This document shows, one piece after another, positions 32,683 to 44,828 of a stretch of DNA of 64,000 nt. The first letter of the stretch is position 1. Every line of letters begins with the position of its first letter. The DNA lies in contig CM076951.1 of the NCBI GenBank assembly GCA_039566865.1, positions 12,843,484 through 12,907,483 of the forward strand, in the 5' to 3' direction. The translations under genes and the position numbers were made by a program. Source of the stretch: Aurelia coerulea (taxonomy: Eukaryota > Cnidaria > Scyphozoa > Semaeostomeae > Ulmaridae). A model generated the notes under the pieces. It had not been told where the DNA came from. It made no database searches and was given only the letters and a program-made list of their open reading frames with translations.

Positions 32683-34050
32683 AACCCACTTCCGTCACGC
32701 TCGTTAAAGCAATTGATTAACGTTTTATCTCTGCTAATTGGCACTGAAATAAAGAAAGCGCACATAAAGCGCATACAAGACAGAAGTTTCCCGCGATTCT
32801 ATAGCAACATTTGACGTCGGCTTATTTCATGTTAGACAGATTTGACACCATAAGATGGATAAATCACCCAAATCACCATGATGTTTACCCTGGCACAACA
32901 ACAAATTTACCCAGAATTGGCACGTTCTTGACTTCATTAGCAGCTTAATTATGTCAAAACAATCGTTTTCTAGAACGAACGAATCATTAGCCATTATTGA
33001 TAGTACTCATTATGCAAATAAGTCAACTTTAGAGGATGATGTAACCGGCGGCCTGCACAGAGGCTAGCATTCGCAGCATCACCGGAGGTAGAAGGATCCC
33101 CCTCCTACACAGCTACAGAAAGGTGCAGAATCCCAGCAAACAATGGCGCCATTGACTGGGGGAAGGCACGAGATCACACTGAACCAAAACATCTTCATGC
33201 ATACGATTCTGCACAGAGGTTATCTTCGTGACTGCTTGTCTCAAATTAGATGCCCGCGAATAGCAACAATTGAAACGTTCTGTAGGGTTTTGCATAAGTA
33301 ATTTTGCGTTATCGTAAATGTTTTTCAAATGTTGAACATTGCTTAAAGTCCCCGAAAAACTCAAAATCGATGGGCACTGATGTCCAAGAGAGCTTCTGAA
33401 TGTCAAATTTGAACAAATGAATGATTGTTCCTCGAGTTCCCTGCAATAGTGATGCTGGTTGCAGCATTCATGTCAGAGATAAACTCTTTGGTTGGGGTGC
33501 TTGCCTTTTGTCAACAACAGAAACTGATTGGCTCACTATTTGGATAGGCATGGACTTTGGCTCATGTGTGTGGCTTGATGATGCAGAACTTTGACTGGTG
33601 GCACCTCTTCTTTGGATTTTAGGTGGAAGTGGAATAGAGAAAAGATCATTATCTCATTCCTCGATAATATTCCTTTGGCTTATTGAAGCTATAGTTGAAG
33701 TCTTCAAAAACCTGAATGACCTTCAGATCTGGTATGTGACCCAGTTTTTTGCATGAAGAGCCTTGTTCACCAGAGTTTCAGTTATTAACAAGGATATCCC
33801 AAAAATCAAATTTAATCAAAACTGTTGTAATGATATATGGTCTTGAAGAGAATATGTTAAGGATGAAAACAAAGCAAAAAGTAGACTTTTGTGACTTCTG
33901 AGTCCGGAGATATTCACTTGCAAAGTCGGATGAAATTGACATTGTTTACTTTTCATGTAATTTTTGGTCAATTTCTACAGAATGGTCATTACAACAACAA
34001 ATTCATTTACTAATATCTCTGCCCAGGGTTATCGGATTTTAGCTCTGTTT
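32269..34050. other. Mostly unassigned sequence with a microsatellite
   Basis: A compound microsatellite (GTCA)4(GAAA)6(GTAA)2 lies at 32637-32690. A 97-codon minus-strand frame at 33113-33406 has no recognisable domain. Nothing else was recognised. Confidence 0.4.
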
Positions 34051-34051
34051 C

Positions 34052-35812
34052 TTTAAATTGATAGAACTACTTGTCGCCTTGCAAGGGAGTTGCTCATTGC
34101 TTCAACTGGGACCCAAATTTTTTGTTCTCTTGTTGTTTTTCCTAAATGCACTTATTTTCCTGAAATGGACAGCTAAAATGCGTTATTTGAGATTAAAAGT
34201 ACAAAATAAAGAAATTAAGGACGAATATGTCTACCGAACCTAGATTTTATCACAGCAGCACATTTCAGCTGATAGTGTGCCAAAGCAATCACTCAGGATC
34301 GTGCAGGGGAAAAAGTTATTCTATTTTGAAAGTGGCCACTACCACTTTTTTGCTATTTTGAGCCCCCATTATTTTCATGTGCACCTTCAGACAAACGCAA
34401 ATCCTGTAACTCATGCTTACAATACAGCGGGTACCCGCAAATAAGAAACCACTTTTTGAATTGAGGCTTCAGAAAGTTTCTTATTTAAAGAGACCTTTTC
34501 ATGATCCAGGTCAAAGTTTCTTATAAATAGGGAATACAGTCAAGTGAAGGTATATGACTGTACCATACATGCATGTGTATTGCACATTACTGGTACATTT
34601 TACATGTTACCTTGTTACCTTTTGTTGTGTGAATCTTTAATTTTGAAAATGTTAATTCTGTTTAGAGAATGCTACATTATATTACAGTCATTTATAGGCA
34701 TTATTTTCCAGCATTTAGGAACTATGACAAACCTGAAAATAAGAAACTTTTAAATTTCAGACCTAGAGTTGTTTCTTATTAAAGGAACCCCTTTTGAAGA
34801 AAGTGAGGCCTGTTTCTTATACAAGGGGGTTTCTTATTTGCGGGTACTTACTGTATATCATTCTGATTGGTTTTATCCTTTTTCGGCAAGTGTTCTGACA
34901 AAAGTTATAGTAAAATTGGACGAAAAGGCTCCTCCGCAGAGGCATTTTGTGGCTCTCTAATTAAACTGTCTTGAGCCCTGGGATAGCATGGTCTGAACAT
35001 GCAATTTCAGCCTTAAAAAAGTGCACCAGGAACGTTTTGTAGTCCACCAGCTTCAAGACAAGGCAATATTATATGGACAATGTTATGTGTGATGTTTTTG
35101 TGCGCATCCTGATCATTTCACTTCAGTAATTACCATGAAATGGATGTAATCAAGTCAAAACGATGACATTTCACAGTTCCAACTCTACCCGTCTTGAGGA
35201 ACCATCGCTGATGACATCTTCAACTTTGTATGGATCATTTTTATTTGTGCGAATTGAAAAAACATTAAATAAATTATTATTACAATGTTTTTGGTAATTG
35301 CATACAGATGTGAGTCCCAATGTTTAAGATAGTTCCATCAAAAAAGTATAAAAGGCCTCTGCGGAGGAGATAGTGAATTTAATTTTACTTTTCGAAATGC
35401 CAGAAGACTTATTAACAAGGATAAAACCATTCAGAATGGTATAAGGTAGGCATGAGTTGCAGGATTTGCGTTTGTTTGAAGGTGCACATGAAAATAATGG
35501 GGGCTCAAAATAGCAAAAAAGTGGTAGTGGCCACTTTCAAAATAGAATAACTTTTTCCCCTGCACGATCCTGAGTGATTGCTTTGGCAGACTATCTGCTG
35601 AAATGTGCTGCTGTAATAAAATCTAGGTTCGGTAGACATATTCTTCCTTAATTTTTTTATTTTGTACTTTTAATCTCAAATTATGCATTTTTGGTGTCTA
35701 TTTCAGGAAAATAAGCGCATTTAGGAAAAATAACACGAAAACAAAAAAAATGGGTTCTGGAAGAAGCAATAAGGGACTCCCTTATAAGCAGACATGTTGT
35801 TATATCAATTAG
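34052..35812. mobile_element. Fold-back element with ~470-bp arms
   Basis: The left arm (34052-34424 plus 34856 to about 34960) and right arm (about 35340-35812) are inverted copies through many blocks: GTGGCCACTACCACTTTTTT, TGCACGATCCTGAGTGATTG, TCGGTAGACATATTC-type and CCTCCGCAGAGGC. The copies are perhaps 85-90% alike by eye. A 429-bp TA-flanked MITE interrupts the left arm. The loop (about 34960-35340) is AT-rich and non-coding. Outer borders are estimated to a few bases only. Confidence 0.8.
34425..34853. mobile_element. pogo/mariner-like MITE inside the fold-back arm (429 bp)
   Basis: Ends CAGCGGGTACCCGCAAATAA and its inverted partner (CAGTAAGTACCCGCAAATAA) are flanked by TA (34423-34424 and 34854-34855). 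Removal rejoins the left arm of the fold-back to match its right arm (ACTCATGCTTACAATA-TCATTCTG). Inner sequence repeats AAGAAAC and TTTCTTAT blocks. It is the best-defined member of the family whose end is at 1-94. Confidence 0.88.
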
Positions 35813-35814
35813 AA

Positions 35815-38800
35815 CAAATAGTCCGGTCTGCTAGCACAACAATCGTGCAAAATATGATACCAGCATGAAACTTGGTAGACTTATGTAGTTTGACATGCTG
35901 AAAACGAGGAGAAACAGACACAAGCTGGAAAATGCCCCCAAATGTTATTTTTAGACGGGGGTACTTGGTCCCAGTCCTCCATAGGGGCGTCCCTTCGTAA
36001 AACGGAAACCGTGAGTGATAAAGAAATGAAACGTTTTGGTTTCTACACATTTTGATATGCTGAGAACGATAAAGAAGAGACCCAATCAAAAAATTACCCC
36101 TAAATGCTATTTTTAGACGGGGGTACTTGGTCCCAGTCCTCCATAGGGGCCTCCTTCGTAAAACAGAAGACGTATAGGATAAAGAAATGAAACGTTTTGG
36201 TTTCTACACATTTTGATATGCTCAGAACGATAACGAAAAGACCCAATCAAAAAATTACCCCTAAATGCTAGTTTTAGACGGGGGTACTTGATCCTAGTCT
36301 TCCATTGGGGGCCTTTCTCTATAATACCGGAGTTCAATTTGTCTCGCAACTATCAACAGAACTTCTTTCGTCAATCAAGATTCTTGTGAGCTTTTCTATT
36401 TTCAAGGCAGTGTCCAATGCTCAGATTTCGCTCTCGATGAGCAAGACAGTCCTTAATGATCATGAATTTTTGGAAAATTTTGCGTTTTTTCAGTCACAAA
36501 TTTGAAAAGGAACTGTTCTATTGCAAGCACAGCAATTATAGCATCATTCACGGTGGGAATACTTTATCTATTCTTTCAGTTGTAGATATTCTAATAATCA
36601 ATACAAAAACACAAGTTCCTCACTTGTCCGTAATAGAAGAAATGGAACTCTTTTTATATTGAAGCGGTATATCAAAACACTGTTTCAGAATGGCTAATGC
36701 TTTGCTATCAACTCATTCGGTGCCATGGCTGAAATGCTGTTCCAATCTGGTCCATGGAAACGCCACACCAGCATTGCAAATGAATTGCTAATACCTCAGT
36801 TCCATGCAAACAACATTTTACAAGAGCGACATCGTTCACACCGGGGAAACCTGACATCGCAACCCCCCCCCCCCCCGAAGAAATGGCCCCTCAACTTTTA
36901 CGTGAGAAGTCTCTTGCCATCTTGGATGGTTGTGTTTTGTGACAATCCCCTTGTTGGAATGGCATGTGCGCAAAAGTTATAGCTTATTTTCTTGTTGCTC
37001 TAGATCAAGTTATTTTAGAATCGATTTCATGATATTCTTCAATAGCTACAAGTTCTTGTAGTGAGCAGTTGATCCAGAGAACATTTGATTATTTATTTCA
37101 AGACGTCAGAAGCATTTTGCTATACTGTTTAAATTTTCATTCATATTTCATATAGATAGTTAAGAAAGCTTATGTCTACCCAATATATTCCAATTATAGA
37201 CACTGGAAGGCAATCTAATTCATGTAGAAAATGTTTATGTAGTAGTCGTAGTCTGTAGTACCGAGCTCACGTACCTAAAAATCAATTGAATCCAGTCTAA
37301 GTATCCTAATAAATGCAATTGGACTGGAAATACTTTTTTGGAGCTACCTAAAGCCTCATCTCCATTTAGTTGTCGACAATCTTTAAAGGTCTTTGGAAAT
37401 TTTTGATGGTCATTGCAGTTTTGTAACGATTGCGAGAGACTGAATGGAAACCAAATGTCAAATTGACAAATACCGCCAATGACCCACAAAATTAATCTTT
37501 GATGATCGCTGGAATGGAACTCAAGTTAATTCCAACGATCACCAGCAGCTCATAAGGATCGCCAAAGATCGTCAATGACTAAAAAACTCAAATGGAAAAA
37601 TAACAAAGATCACAAAATACCGCGAACAACCCATTTTTACGATCAGACGGGATGTCACATTTTTACAAAATCCCAGTGTTTGCAAAAGATTGCCAACAAC
37701 CCCCCCCCCAAAGATCCAAAGATCCGAATTCCCTCAAAGATTACCAATGCTCCTGAAAGATTTTCGAGGACTAAATGAAAACCAGGCTTTAGGACCATTC
37801 AAGTTTGCTGTAATCTGCAGAAGCACTGACTTACTTTACAAAATCACGAACAATTGAAAAGGCAGCGAAAAGATCAAATTCAGGACTTGGGTCAAGTACC
37901 CTAGCCTAAAAATAATATCTGGGAGTAAATTTTTGATTAAATTGGTTTATAGGTTTTTACAACATATCTAAACGAGGGAAACCAATAACTTGCATTCCTT
38001 TATAGGTTCCTATTCCCTTTTTTGTCTTACAAAAGGAAGCCCCCAATACCGGACTGGGACAAAATACACCTGTCTATAATTAGCATTTAGGGGCAATCTT
38101 TTGATTGGGTCTGTTCATTATCGTTCACAGAATGTCAGAATGTGTAGAAATAAAAAATTTCATTTCTTTATCACTTGCTGTTTCCGTTCAGCAAAGGAGG
38201 CCCAAAACGGAAGCCCCCAATACAGGACTGGGGTCATGTGCCCTGTCTAAAATTAGCATCTAGAGTTTATTTTTTGACTGGGTCTCTTCGTTATCCTTCT
38301 CAGCATATCAGAATGTGCAGAAACGAAAATTTTTAATTTCTTTATCACATAGGGCTTCTTTTTTACGAAGTTGGCTCCTATAGAAGACTGGGATCAAGTA
38401 CCCCCGTCTAAAATTAGTATTTAGGGGTAATTTTTGATTGGGTATTTTCGTTATCGTTCTCAGCATATCAGAATGTGTAGAAACCAAAAGTTTCATTTCT
38501 TTATCACTTACGGCTTCTTTTTTACGAAGTTGGCTCCTATAGAGGACTGGGACCAAGTACCCCCGTCTAAAATTAGCATTTAGGGGTAATTTTTTGATTG
38601 GGTCTTTTCCTTATCCTTCTCAGCATATCAGAATGTGTAGAAACCAAAGCGTTTCATTTCTTTATCATTTACGGTTTCCGTTTTACGAAGGGACACCCCT
38701 TTGGAGGACTGGGACCAAGTACCCCCGTCTAAAAATAGCATTTAGGGGTAATTTTTTGATTGGGTCTTTTCTTTATCGTTCTCAGCATATCAAAATGTAT

Positions 38801-39040
38801 AGAAACCAAAACGTTTCATTTCTTTATCACTCACGGTTTCCGTTTTACGAAGGGACGCCCCTATGGAGGACTGGGACCAAGTACCCCCGTCTAAAAATAG
38901 CATTTGGGGGCATTTTTCAGCTTGTGTCTGTTTCGCTTCGTTTTCAGCATGTCAAACTCCATAATTCTACCAAGTTTCATGCTGGTATCATATTTTGCAC
39001 GATTGTGGCTAATATTTTTGCTAACAGACCGGACTATTTG
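35815..39040. mobile_element. Fold-back element with tandem-repeat arms (3.2 kb)
   Basis: The outer ends are inverted copies containing CAAATAGTCCGGTCTG, then AATCGTGCAAAATATGATAC and a CATGCTGAAAACGA block. Inward, each arm is a tandem array of ~160-162-bp units (CAGCATATCAGAATGTGTAG ... GGTAATTTTTTGATTGGGTC): about three units on the left (35815-36340), about six on the right (38050-39040; markers at 38126, 38301, 38461, 38621, 38783, 38945). The middle holds unassigned sequence and a Harbinger-type MITE. Tandem-repeat arms recall the Drosophila FB class. No target duplication could be fixed. Confidence 0.82.
37352..37788. mobile_element. Harbinger-type MITE (437 bp)
   Basis: The right end read inward is AGCCTGGTTTTCATTTAGTC; the left end AGCCTCATCTCCATTTAGTT is a diverged inverted copy. 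Flanks are TAA (left) and TTA (right), which fits the TWA preference although the two copies differ by one base. The interior has many GATC-centred short repeats (CCAAAGATC, CAACGATCACC). No coding capacity. Confidence 0.75.
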
Positions 39041-39244
39041 TATTTTTTTCCTTTTGCTGCATCACAGTGGGTTGGTCACGTGATAAAATCGATGGAAAAC
39101 ATACTCACGTCACGCTGCCATACAAAATACGTTGAGCCTGTTAAAATGTTATGATTTATTTTAAGGTATTTTTGTTGTTCATTAAATTTTCTACCAAAGC
39201 ATGCTTTCATTTCACGAATCCGTTCCGGGAAATGCAATCTACAA

Positions 39245-39423
39245 CCATTTTATTTGCAGTCATGAAGAGCTGCGATTTTGAAACGGCGGCCATGAATCTC
39301 GCGGCTTGTGCTGGAAGCGAGACTGTTATAGCCTCGTTTTCCATCGATTCGGTGACAGCAGTGAGGAAATACATGAAGTATCTAGACAGTTTACGATGCA
39401 AGCTTTCGTTTGGTGGTTCATAG
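39245..39423 (+). other. Possible small exon or ORF, unassigned
   Basis: A 56-codon stretch from TGCAG/TCATG to a TAG reads MKSCDFETAAMNLAACAGSE, then ETVIASFSIDSVTAVRKYMK. It has better codon and residue balance than the surrounding AT-rich DNA and a CAG directly upstream that could be an acceptor. No domain recognised. Confidence 0.3.
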
Positions 39424-39799
39424 AACTTCATAGGATGCGGATTTCGATGTTTTTGCTGATTTTGAAAACTGAGAAGAGAAGTTTACATATGTATTATTCT
39501 TATTTTAAAGTTCTATAATCGATTTTTTTAATGTTTAACCTCCATACTACGATATTAAAGGCATTTAGTTGATTCAAGTGCTGCAGATCACCTGGAAATC
39601 TGGTTTGAAAAGTTGTGCTAGGCCGTAGGAATTTTTTCGAGAAAGGTTGTGATTTGATGATGGTGTAAACAATGGAACCAAGATGGCAGTCAACTCCCGG
39701 TCCGGCTTCAGAAGGAGCAAACGCTCCAGAACATGGTAGGATAATAACTAAGGGTGACATATAATATATTTCAGAAATTTAAAGGACAGAGCTCTTAAT

Positions 39800-40095
39800 T
39801 TTATGTCAACAAATACAAAGAACTAGTTAAGGCAAAATCAAAAGTGGAGCTTGGCAACAATGAAGCTGAATTTGAAGCAGTATGTACAGGAGATGTTGAT
39901 CTTGCTCTTTTAACAAAATTAAGGAACACAAATAAGTCAGTTGTAAGCAAAAGAGGGATTAAACGCGAGCAATTTATGTTGGAGGAATTTATCCCCCCTA
40001 AGAGTAAAGCAGAGTATGTTTCTGATCGATTGCAGGAATCCCCAAGAAAACGTGCAAATGGGTCACAATTCAGGACTGCGCAGCTCTGGTTGTGA
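39800..40095 (+). other. Possible terminal exon, unassigned
   Basis: An open plus-strand stretch reads YKELVKAKSKVELGNNEAEF, then DVDLALLTKLRNTN and REQFMLEEFIPPKSK with a Lys/Arg-rich end and a TGA at 40093-40095. Charged, helical composition looks protein-like. A TTTCAG lies upstream at about 39768, but stops in this frame intervene before 39805. It may pair with 39245-39423 as part of one gene. Function unknown. Confidence 0.35.
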
Positions 40096-40684
40096 TTGGT
40101 TTCGTTGCAACCAGCCCAACTCATTTTGATGCACCTACGCAGTTACCGTGCGAAGCACATCTATTCTCACTAGGGTTTTGGCGGTTCTTTCTTTACCCTG
40201 AACATGCCTTGAATGCTTGAACTTGTAGGAAGTAATGCAAAGTTCGGAATGAGAACCTTACAACAAACTGTGCATTGCTAAACGATGATACGGTGAGTAG
40301 TCGCATCTATCATGTCCTCGTTACTTTGGTAATTTTATTGGTGCCCATCATGAGGGGTACTTCGGGGGGGTCCCAATACCGCAATACCGCACGAAAAAGA
40401 CACCAAATACCGCACCCAAAAATAGCAAAATACCGCAAACGCTAGAAAACCAAAAACATCGCTGTTAATACAGTATACCGGTCTGTAGCAGTTTGATTCC
40501 GACCTAAATCCACCTTCCTTCATCAAAATTTGTAGTTTGGTCTATTAGCTAGATCGTAGTTAGAGATTTTACAGAAAAAACTGTGACGTGAGAACGGCGG
40601 GAAAAGTTTCATTGATGTGCTTTCAGTAAAACTGCATTGACAGCAGAAATTACGAAGATGTAGAACATATCAATTCTTTTTTAA

Positions 40685-41576
40685 CCCTATCTGTACTGGG
40701 CGATTATTTAGGTATTTTATATTGGGGGGGGGGGGCGTTTTTCGCCCCCCCCCCCTCTTTTTCTCCAAAACTACAAAAGATATAACAATAAGACTTACCC
40801 CTATTGTTCTTTAGACAATTGGCTATTCAAATATAACAATGACAATTAATAAGTCACGTGATTCGTTGCTAGGCAACCGAAAAACTGACGAAAATTGGCA
40901 AATTTATACCTTCTTAACCAGAAAAATTCTATTTAATTAACCACTCAACCGATTTTCTCCAAATTTGTTTCAAATAGTGGGAAACATGTCATAGTTTAAA
41001 AATACATACTTTGCAAAATTTGTTAGTTTCTATTTTTAGCACAATTAGCCTTAAATTAGCCTTTTGTTACATGCATTTACTTTCATCGCAGGTTTTTGCC
41101 AGTCCTACCCTTTTATCTGGTAAATATAGACTCAAAATGAATCAAATTAATAAGGTGAAGCAAATTAGACTAAAAAAATTTATATTTGACACTTCTTTAT
41201 TAGGTAAATGACGTCATAAATGTGAATGACGTCATAGATATTAAATTTTGCTGACATCAGCAAATATGAAAAAATTATATATCAAATGAAAGTACTCATC
41301 AAATGCAATCGAATGGTGCATGTTTCAGATCGATCAAGCAAACGACACGAGAACTACGGACATTTTAACCTTTTTTTTGTTGACTACTCTCCAAATATGG
41401 TATTACTGTGGTCACATGATCAGTGGTAGAACAATGAAATGTTAAGAATTTAATTGCCTATGAAATTTGAGTAAAAGTCACCAAAACTGGTGGTTATATC
41501 TCTTATCGTTTTAGCGTAACGCAGCAAAGTCTGGTAGGGGGGGCGAAAAACGCCCCCCCCCCCAGTACAAATAGGG
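40685..41576. mobile_element. piggyBac-like TTAA MITE, copy with GCG hairpins (892 bp)
   Basis: TTAA-CCCTATCTGTACTGGG at the left (TTAA 40681-40684) and CCCAGTACAAATAGGG-TTAA at the right (TTAA 41577-41580). Both ends hold near-perfect hairpins of G and C tracts around CGTTTTTCG (left) and CGAAAAACG (right). Interior blocks GTTGCTAGGCAAC, TGACGTCAT twice and GGTCACATGA are shared with the truncated copy at 27535. Confidence 0.92.
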
Positions 41577-41699
41577 TTAATATCGATTCTGCTACACAAG
41601 GGCTGACTTTTTCGCGAATACCAGATAAAAAGTTTATTCTGGCTGAAGCTTTTTTTACCCATTTCCAAATGTCGGTGTGGGTTCAGATGGTTATCAAAA

Positions 41700-42900
41700 T
41701 CTACTTGTATGAGTTTGTCTCATGAATAGTTTGATTGTAGATTTTGATGTCCACGTTTGGCTGTTTGGACAACTTTTGATGTGATCCATATAGCACAAAT
41801 TCAGTTTTACCTTTTTTCAAGTTAATAAACAGGTTATTTTCATCAAGCCAGTTTGCAACTTTCTGCAGTTCATTGTTTAAGTAAATGTTCTATTTCATTT
41901 GAGTTCTTTCTTGGACAATATAAACAGTATCGTCGGCATATAATATAATGCCAGCATCAGTGAGCGGAATATGGATTGCGTTGATTATCAGCCCAAAGAG
42001 AAGGGACCCCAGGATGGATCCTTGTGGTATACCGCATGTAACGTTTTCTTCGCATGAGCTGGTGTTATCAAATATTTAGTATTTATTCCTATTAAAGAAG
42101 TAATCACCTATCCATTGTAATTCCTCATCATCTATACCATAACTTGGCAATTTTTCCAGCAAGGTTGCATGACGTACTGTGTCGAAGGCTTTACGAAGGT
42201 CAATATATAGACAGCACCACTAAGTAGCCCTTTTTCAACGTCCTGTCTAAACTTTTCTGACAGTAAGGCAGGGCCGAAGCCAGTGGGGGGGCTGGGGGCG
42301 GAGCGCCCCCCCCCCCAGAAGGCCATTTATCGGAAATTTCACTCCACTTGTCGGATTTTTGTTGTTGTTACAGGCCCATATGTAGAAGATTTTACTGGGA
42401 AAATGATGCAAAGAACATGAATTTATTGACTTTCGAGGATAAATTTTGATATGAATTTTGAATCTACAGCATTTTTTTCTTCATATTGACCAATTTTGAA
42501 GGCCCCAACCTTGAAACTATAAAATAATTCCAAAATCTAGTCATTAAAGGAGCACATCAGTCCTTTCGTGCATGTTTTAACAGATCTTCCCAAAATTGGG
42601 GTTGTTGCTGTTGTTGTTGTTGATTTTATAGCATCGGAAAATTTTGGTTCTTTGCCCTCCTAAGAATTAAGGCTGGTATCGGGCCTGCAGTGAGGTAACT
42701 GCATGTTGCGTAGATCTCCCTTGTCTAAACACAAACTGATGTATGCACAATAGGCTATTCGATTCAAGGTACTGGGACAGTTGATTATAAATGATCTTCT
42801 AGATAACTTTTGATAGAGCAGGAATTACCGTGATAGGCGTATAGTTGTCCAACATTGTCGGATTGCCTGATTTGAAAATATGGGTGATTTCCTACATCTA
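41700..42900 (-). pseudogene. LINE reverse-transcriptase fragment split by a hAT MITE
   Basis: On the minus strand the upstream part reads ITHIFKSGNPTMLDNYTPIT, VIPALSKVI and FRQGRSTQHAVTSL (about 42900-42688). After the 419-bp hAT MITE it resumes with SEKFRQDVEKGLLSGAVYI, then (a 1-nt frameshift) DLRKAFDTVRHATLLEKL, CGIPQGSILG, YADDTVYIV and NWLDENNLFINLKKGK down to about 41740. This is the RT palm with the YADD site; the N-terminal endonuclease and C-terminal region are missing. Two stops and the insertion make it a pseudogene. It differs from the FADD-type LINEs at 12 and 51 kb. Confidence 0.85.
42269..42687. mobile_element. hAT-type MITE in the LINE (419 bp)
   Basis: Inverted ends CAGGGCCGAAGCCAG and CAGGCCCGATACCAG are flanked by CAGTAAGG (42261-42268) and CAGTGAGG (42688-42695), an 8-bp duplication with one change. 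Excision rejoins the LINE frame (AVTSL-SEKF). Near the left end G and C tracts surround GGGGGCGGAGCGCCCCC. CAGGG ends plus an 8-bp duplication define hAT. Confidence 0.92.
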
Positions 42901-43261
42901 TAGTTTTGAGTCGTGCAAATATTTTGATTCTTTTTCTTCAGATAAGAATGTTGCGTGCTCTTCTCCGCAGGCACCTTTTCAAGGTTGAGCAGGTGGAGCA
43001 GGCACAAGGAGAGAGGGATAAGGGACCACCCTCTTCTTCGTTTTTCTTTCCTCTATCAGTTCGTTTCGAAGATGCTTTCTTCTTCAACAGGAAAATGGCA
43101 CTGCATGAAGTTTGGATGTTAATTTTCGTACAATACCGCATACCGCGCTGTGAAAGCTCGATACCGCAATACCGCAAGTTTTTTCCGTCATTACCGCAAT
43201 ACCGCACAAAATTTACCCCCGATACCGCAATACCGCAAACCCCGAAGTACCCCTCCATCAT

Positions 43262-44828
43262 TGACGTTGTGGTTAGTCTAGTTTGTACTGATTAGCTTCT
43301 GTGTGTGTGGCCGGGCCTAAAATGCTGATCCTAACTAAACCCTACCAGAACCCAATGAGGTGTGCGATACTGCATTTAGCCCCAATTTTTCATATGCTGT
43401 TGGCGTGTATATGATTTAAACTCCGGACGATACGAATATCATGGGCCTAAATTTGACGATCTATAATACTCCACCGAATATCCTAGCTAGATATAGATAT
43501 ATACATTGCCGAACGTACCACTTTCATTGGATTGGTACGAACACAACAGGTAAGGGGGCAAAATCTGGCAAAATTAGTATAGATGTAGGTAGCAAGTACC
43601 TCTATCTTTACTTTTTTAGTGTTTACCAAATTTGCCAATTTTGTCGATTCCACTTTTGCATCATCACACCAGATCACAAACAATATTGGCCAATTTGGTA
43701 AACACTACTAAGTAAGGAAAAAAGATACCTGTGGTTACTCTGGTTACCTGTTGTACAACAAGGAAAATGTATGCCTAAAACGTTGCCTAAAACTATGCAG
43801 ATACCGATTGATGGCGTAAGTAAGGCACTTGACTACCCTTCACTAACAAAAAGAAACAAACAAATGCTAATAGAATTGTACCTTGGTTTTATTAGTAATG
43901 CTATTATATTAGTAGGCCAACATTCTTTATTTTTTGGTCACCTTTCTTAATTGCAAATTACAAATATTACACAACATGTCAAATATATAATTTTTACATA
44001 AGAAAGAAACCCTATTCACAGTCTATTCATAAGAAACTAAACTCACAATCAAGGGAATCCTTCTTGGCACTCTTTTACATCAAAGGAATTACATTTTGGG
44101 AATTATTTGACACATTTTGTATTGATCATATTGATTATTGTGTTAAGAGAATTCTTCATGTTGGTCTCTGCAATACCTGTACTGCACAAACACGCATATT
44201 TTTCATGAGAAACCGCTTATTTTATATGAAATGGTAGGCTCAATTTTTTAAAAGTTAAGAAACATTAAGAATTTGAAAAGTGAAGAACTGTTTGTAAATT
44301 GCAGTTTTAATTTTTCTATCGCACTCTAAAATGTTTTGAAACTGGATAGCAACTGTTTGGACAATAGTTTGAGTACAAATTATGCTATTTACTCGTTTTG
44401 AGATATTGCATTTTGAGATCTTACAAATGATGTTACATACAGCAAAAAGGACAGATCATATTAGAATATGATCTCTTACTTTTGATTAACACCCAAATTA
44501 GCAATTGCAGACAATGAAAATTCTATGCTCCCTTGGGCAAGTCATGAAAAAAAGCAGGCTGTGGAAGCTGTAAGAAGACGAATACAGTATAAACATCTGC
44601 ACTGGACATTCTGTTTTGTGGTTCAGAATCTTTGTGTTAATTACACCCAAAAAAGTTTTCAGTGGGTTTCAGAGCAACTGTTGCGGCTTGCTTTGTTTGT
44701 TTATGACTTGCCAAACCGGACATATAAATTCCACAGTCCACAATTGCTAATCGCTTTGTACTTGTGTGTTGATTAATAGTTGCAGATGAAACACATAGCA
44801 GCACATATAATACTGTACTGTAAAACAG
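43262..44828. other. Non-coding stretch
   Basis: A ~90-bp palindromic MITE-like unit lies at 43619-43708 (ends GTGTTTACCAAATTTGCC and its inverted copy, flanked by TA). Otherwise nothing was recognised. It is the region just downstream of the KDZ-like gene on the minus strand. Confidence 0.45.

Larger units (their letters stand above)
40352..43255. mobile_element. 2.9-kb element with TACCGC iterons at both ends, 6-bp TSD
   Basis: Inverted ends GAGGGGTACTTCGGGG are flanked by CATCAT on both sides (40346-40351 and 43256-43261). Just inside, ATACCGCA motifs are iterated: four on the left (40376-40440) and about eight on the right (43130-43242), in the same orientation on the plus strand at both ends. 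The body contains a TTAA MITE and a LINE fragment carrying a hAT MITE, so the original element was much shorter. No transposase of its own is seen. A 6-bp duplication is rare among DNA transposons. Confidence 0.85.

Noticed and set aside
38594..39154. 186-codon frame, and its inverted relatives at 35805-36349
   Set aside because: They are the 162-bp tandem units of the fold-back arms, repeated with similar frames; no domain and no start context.
41450..41668. Short frames across G/C tracts at TTAA MITE ends
   Set aside because: They run through the hairpins and have no protein-like features.
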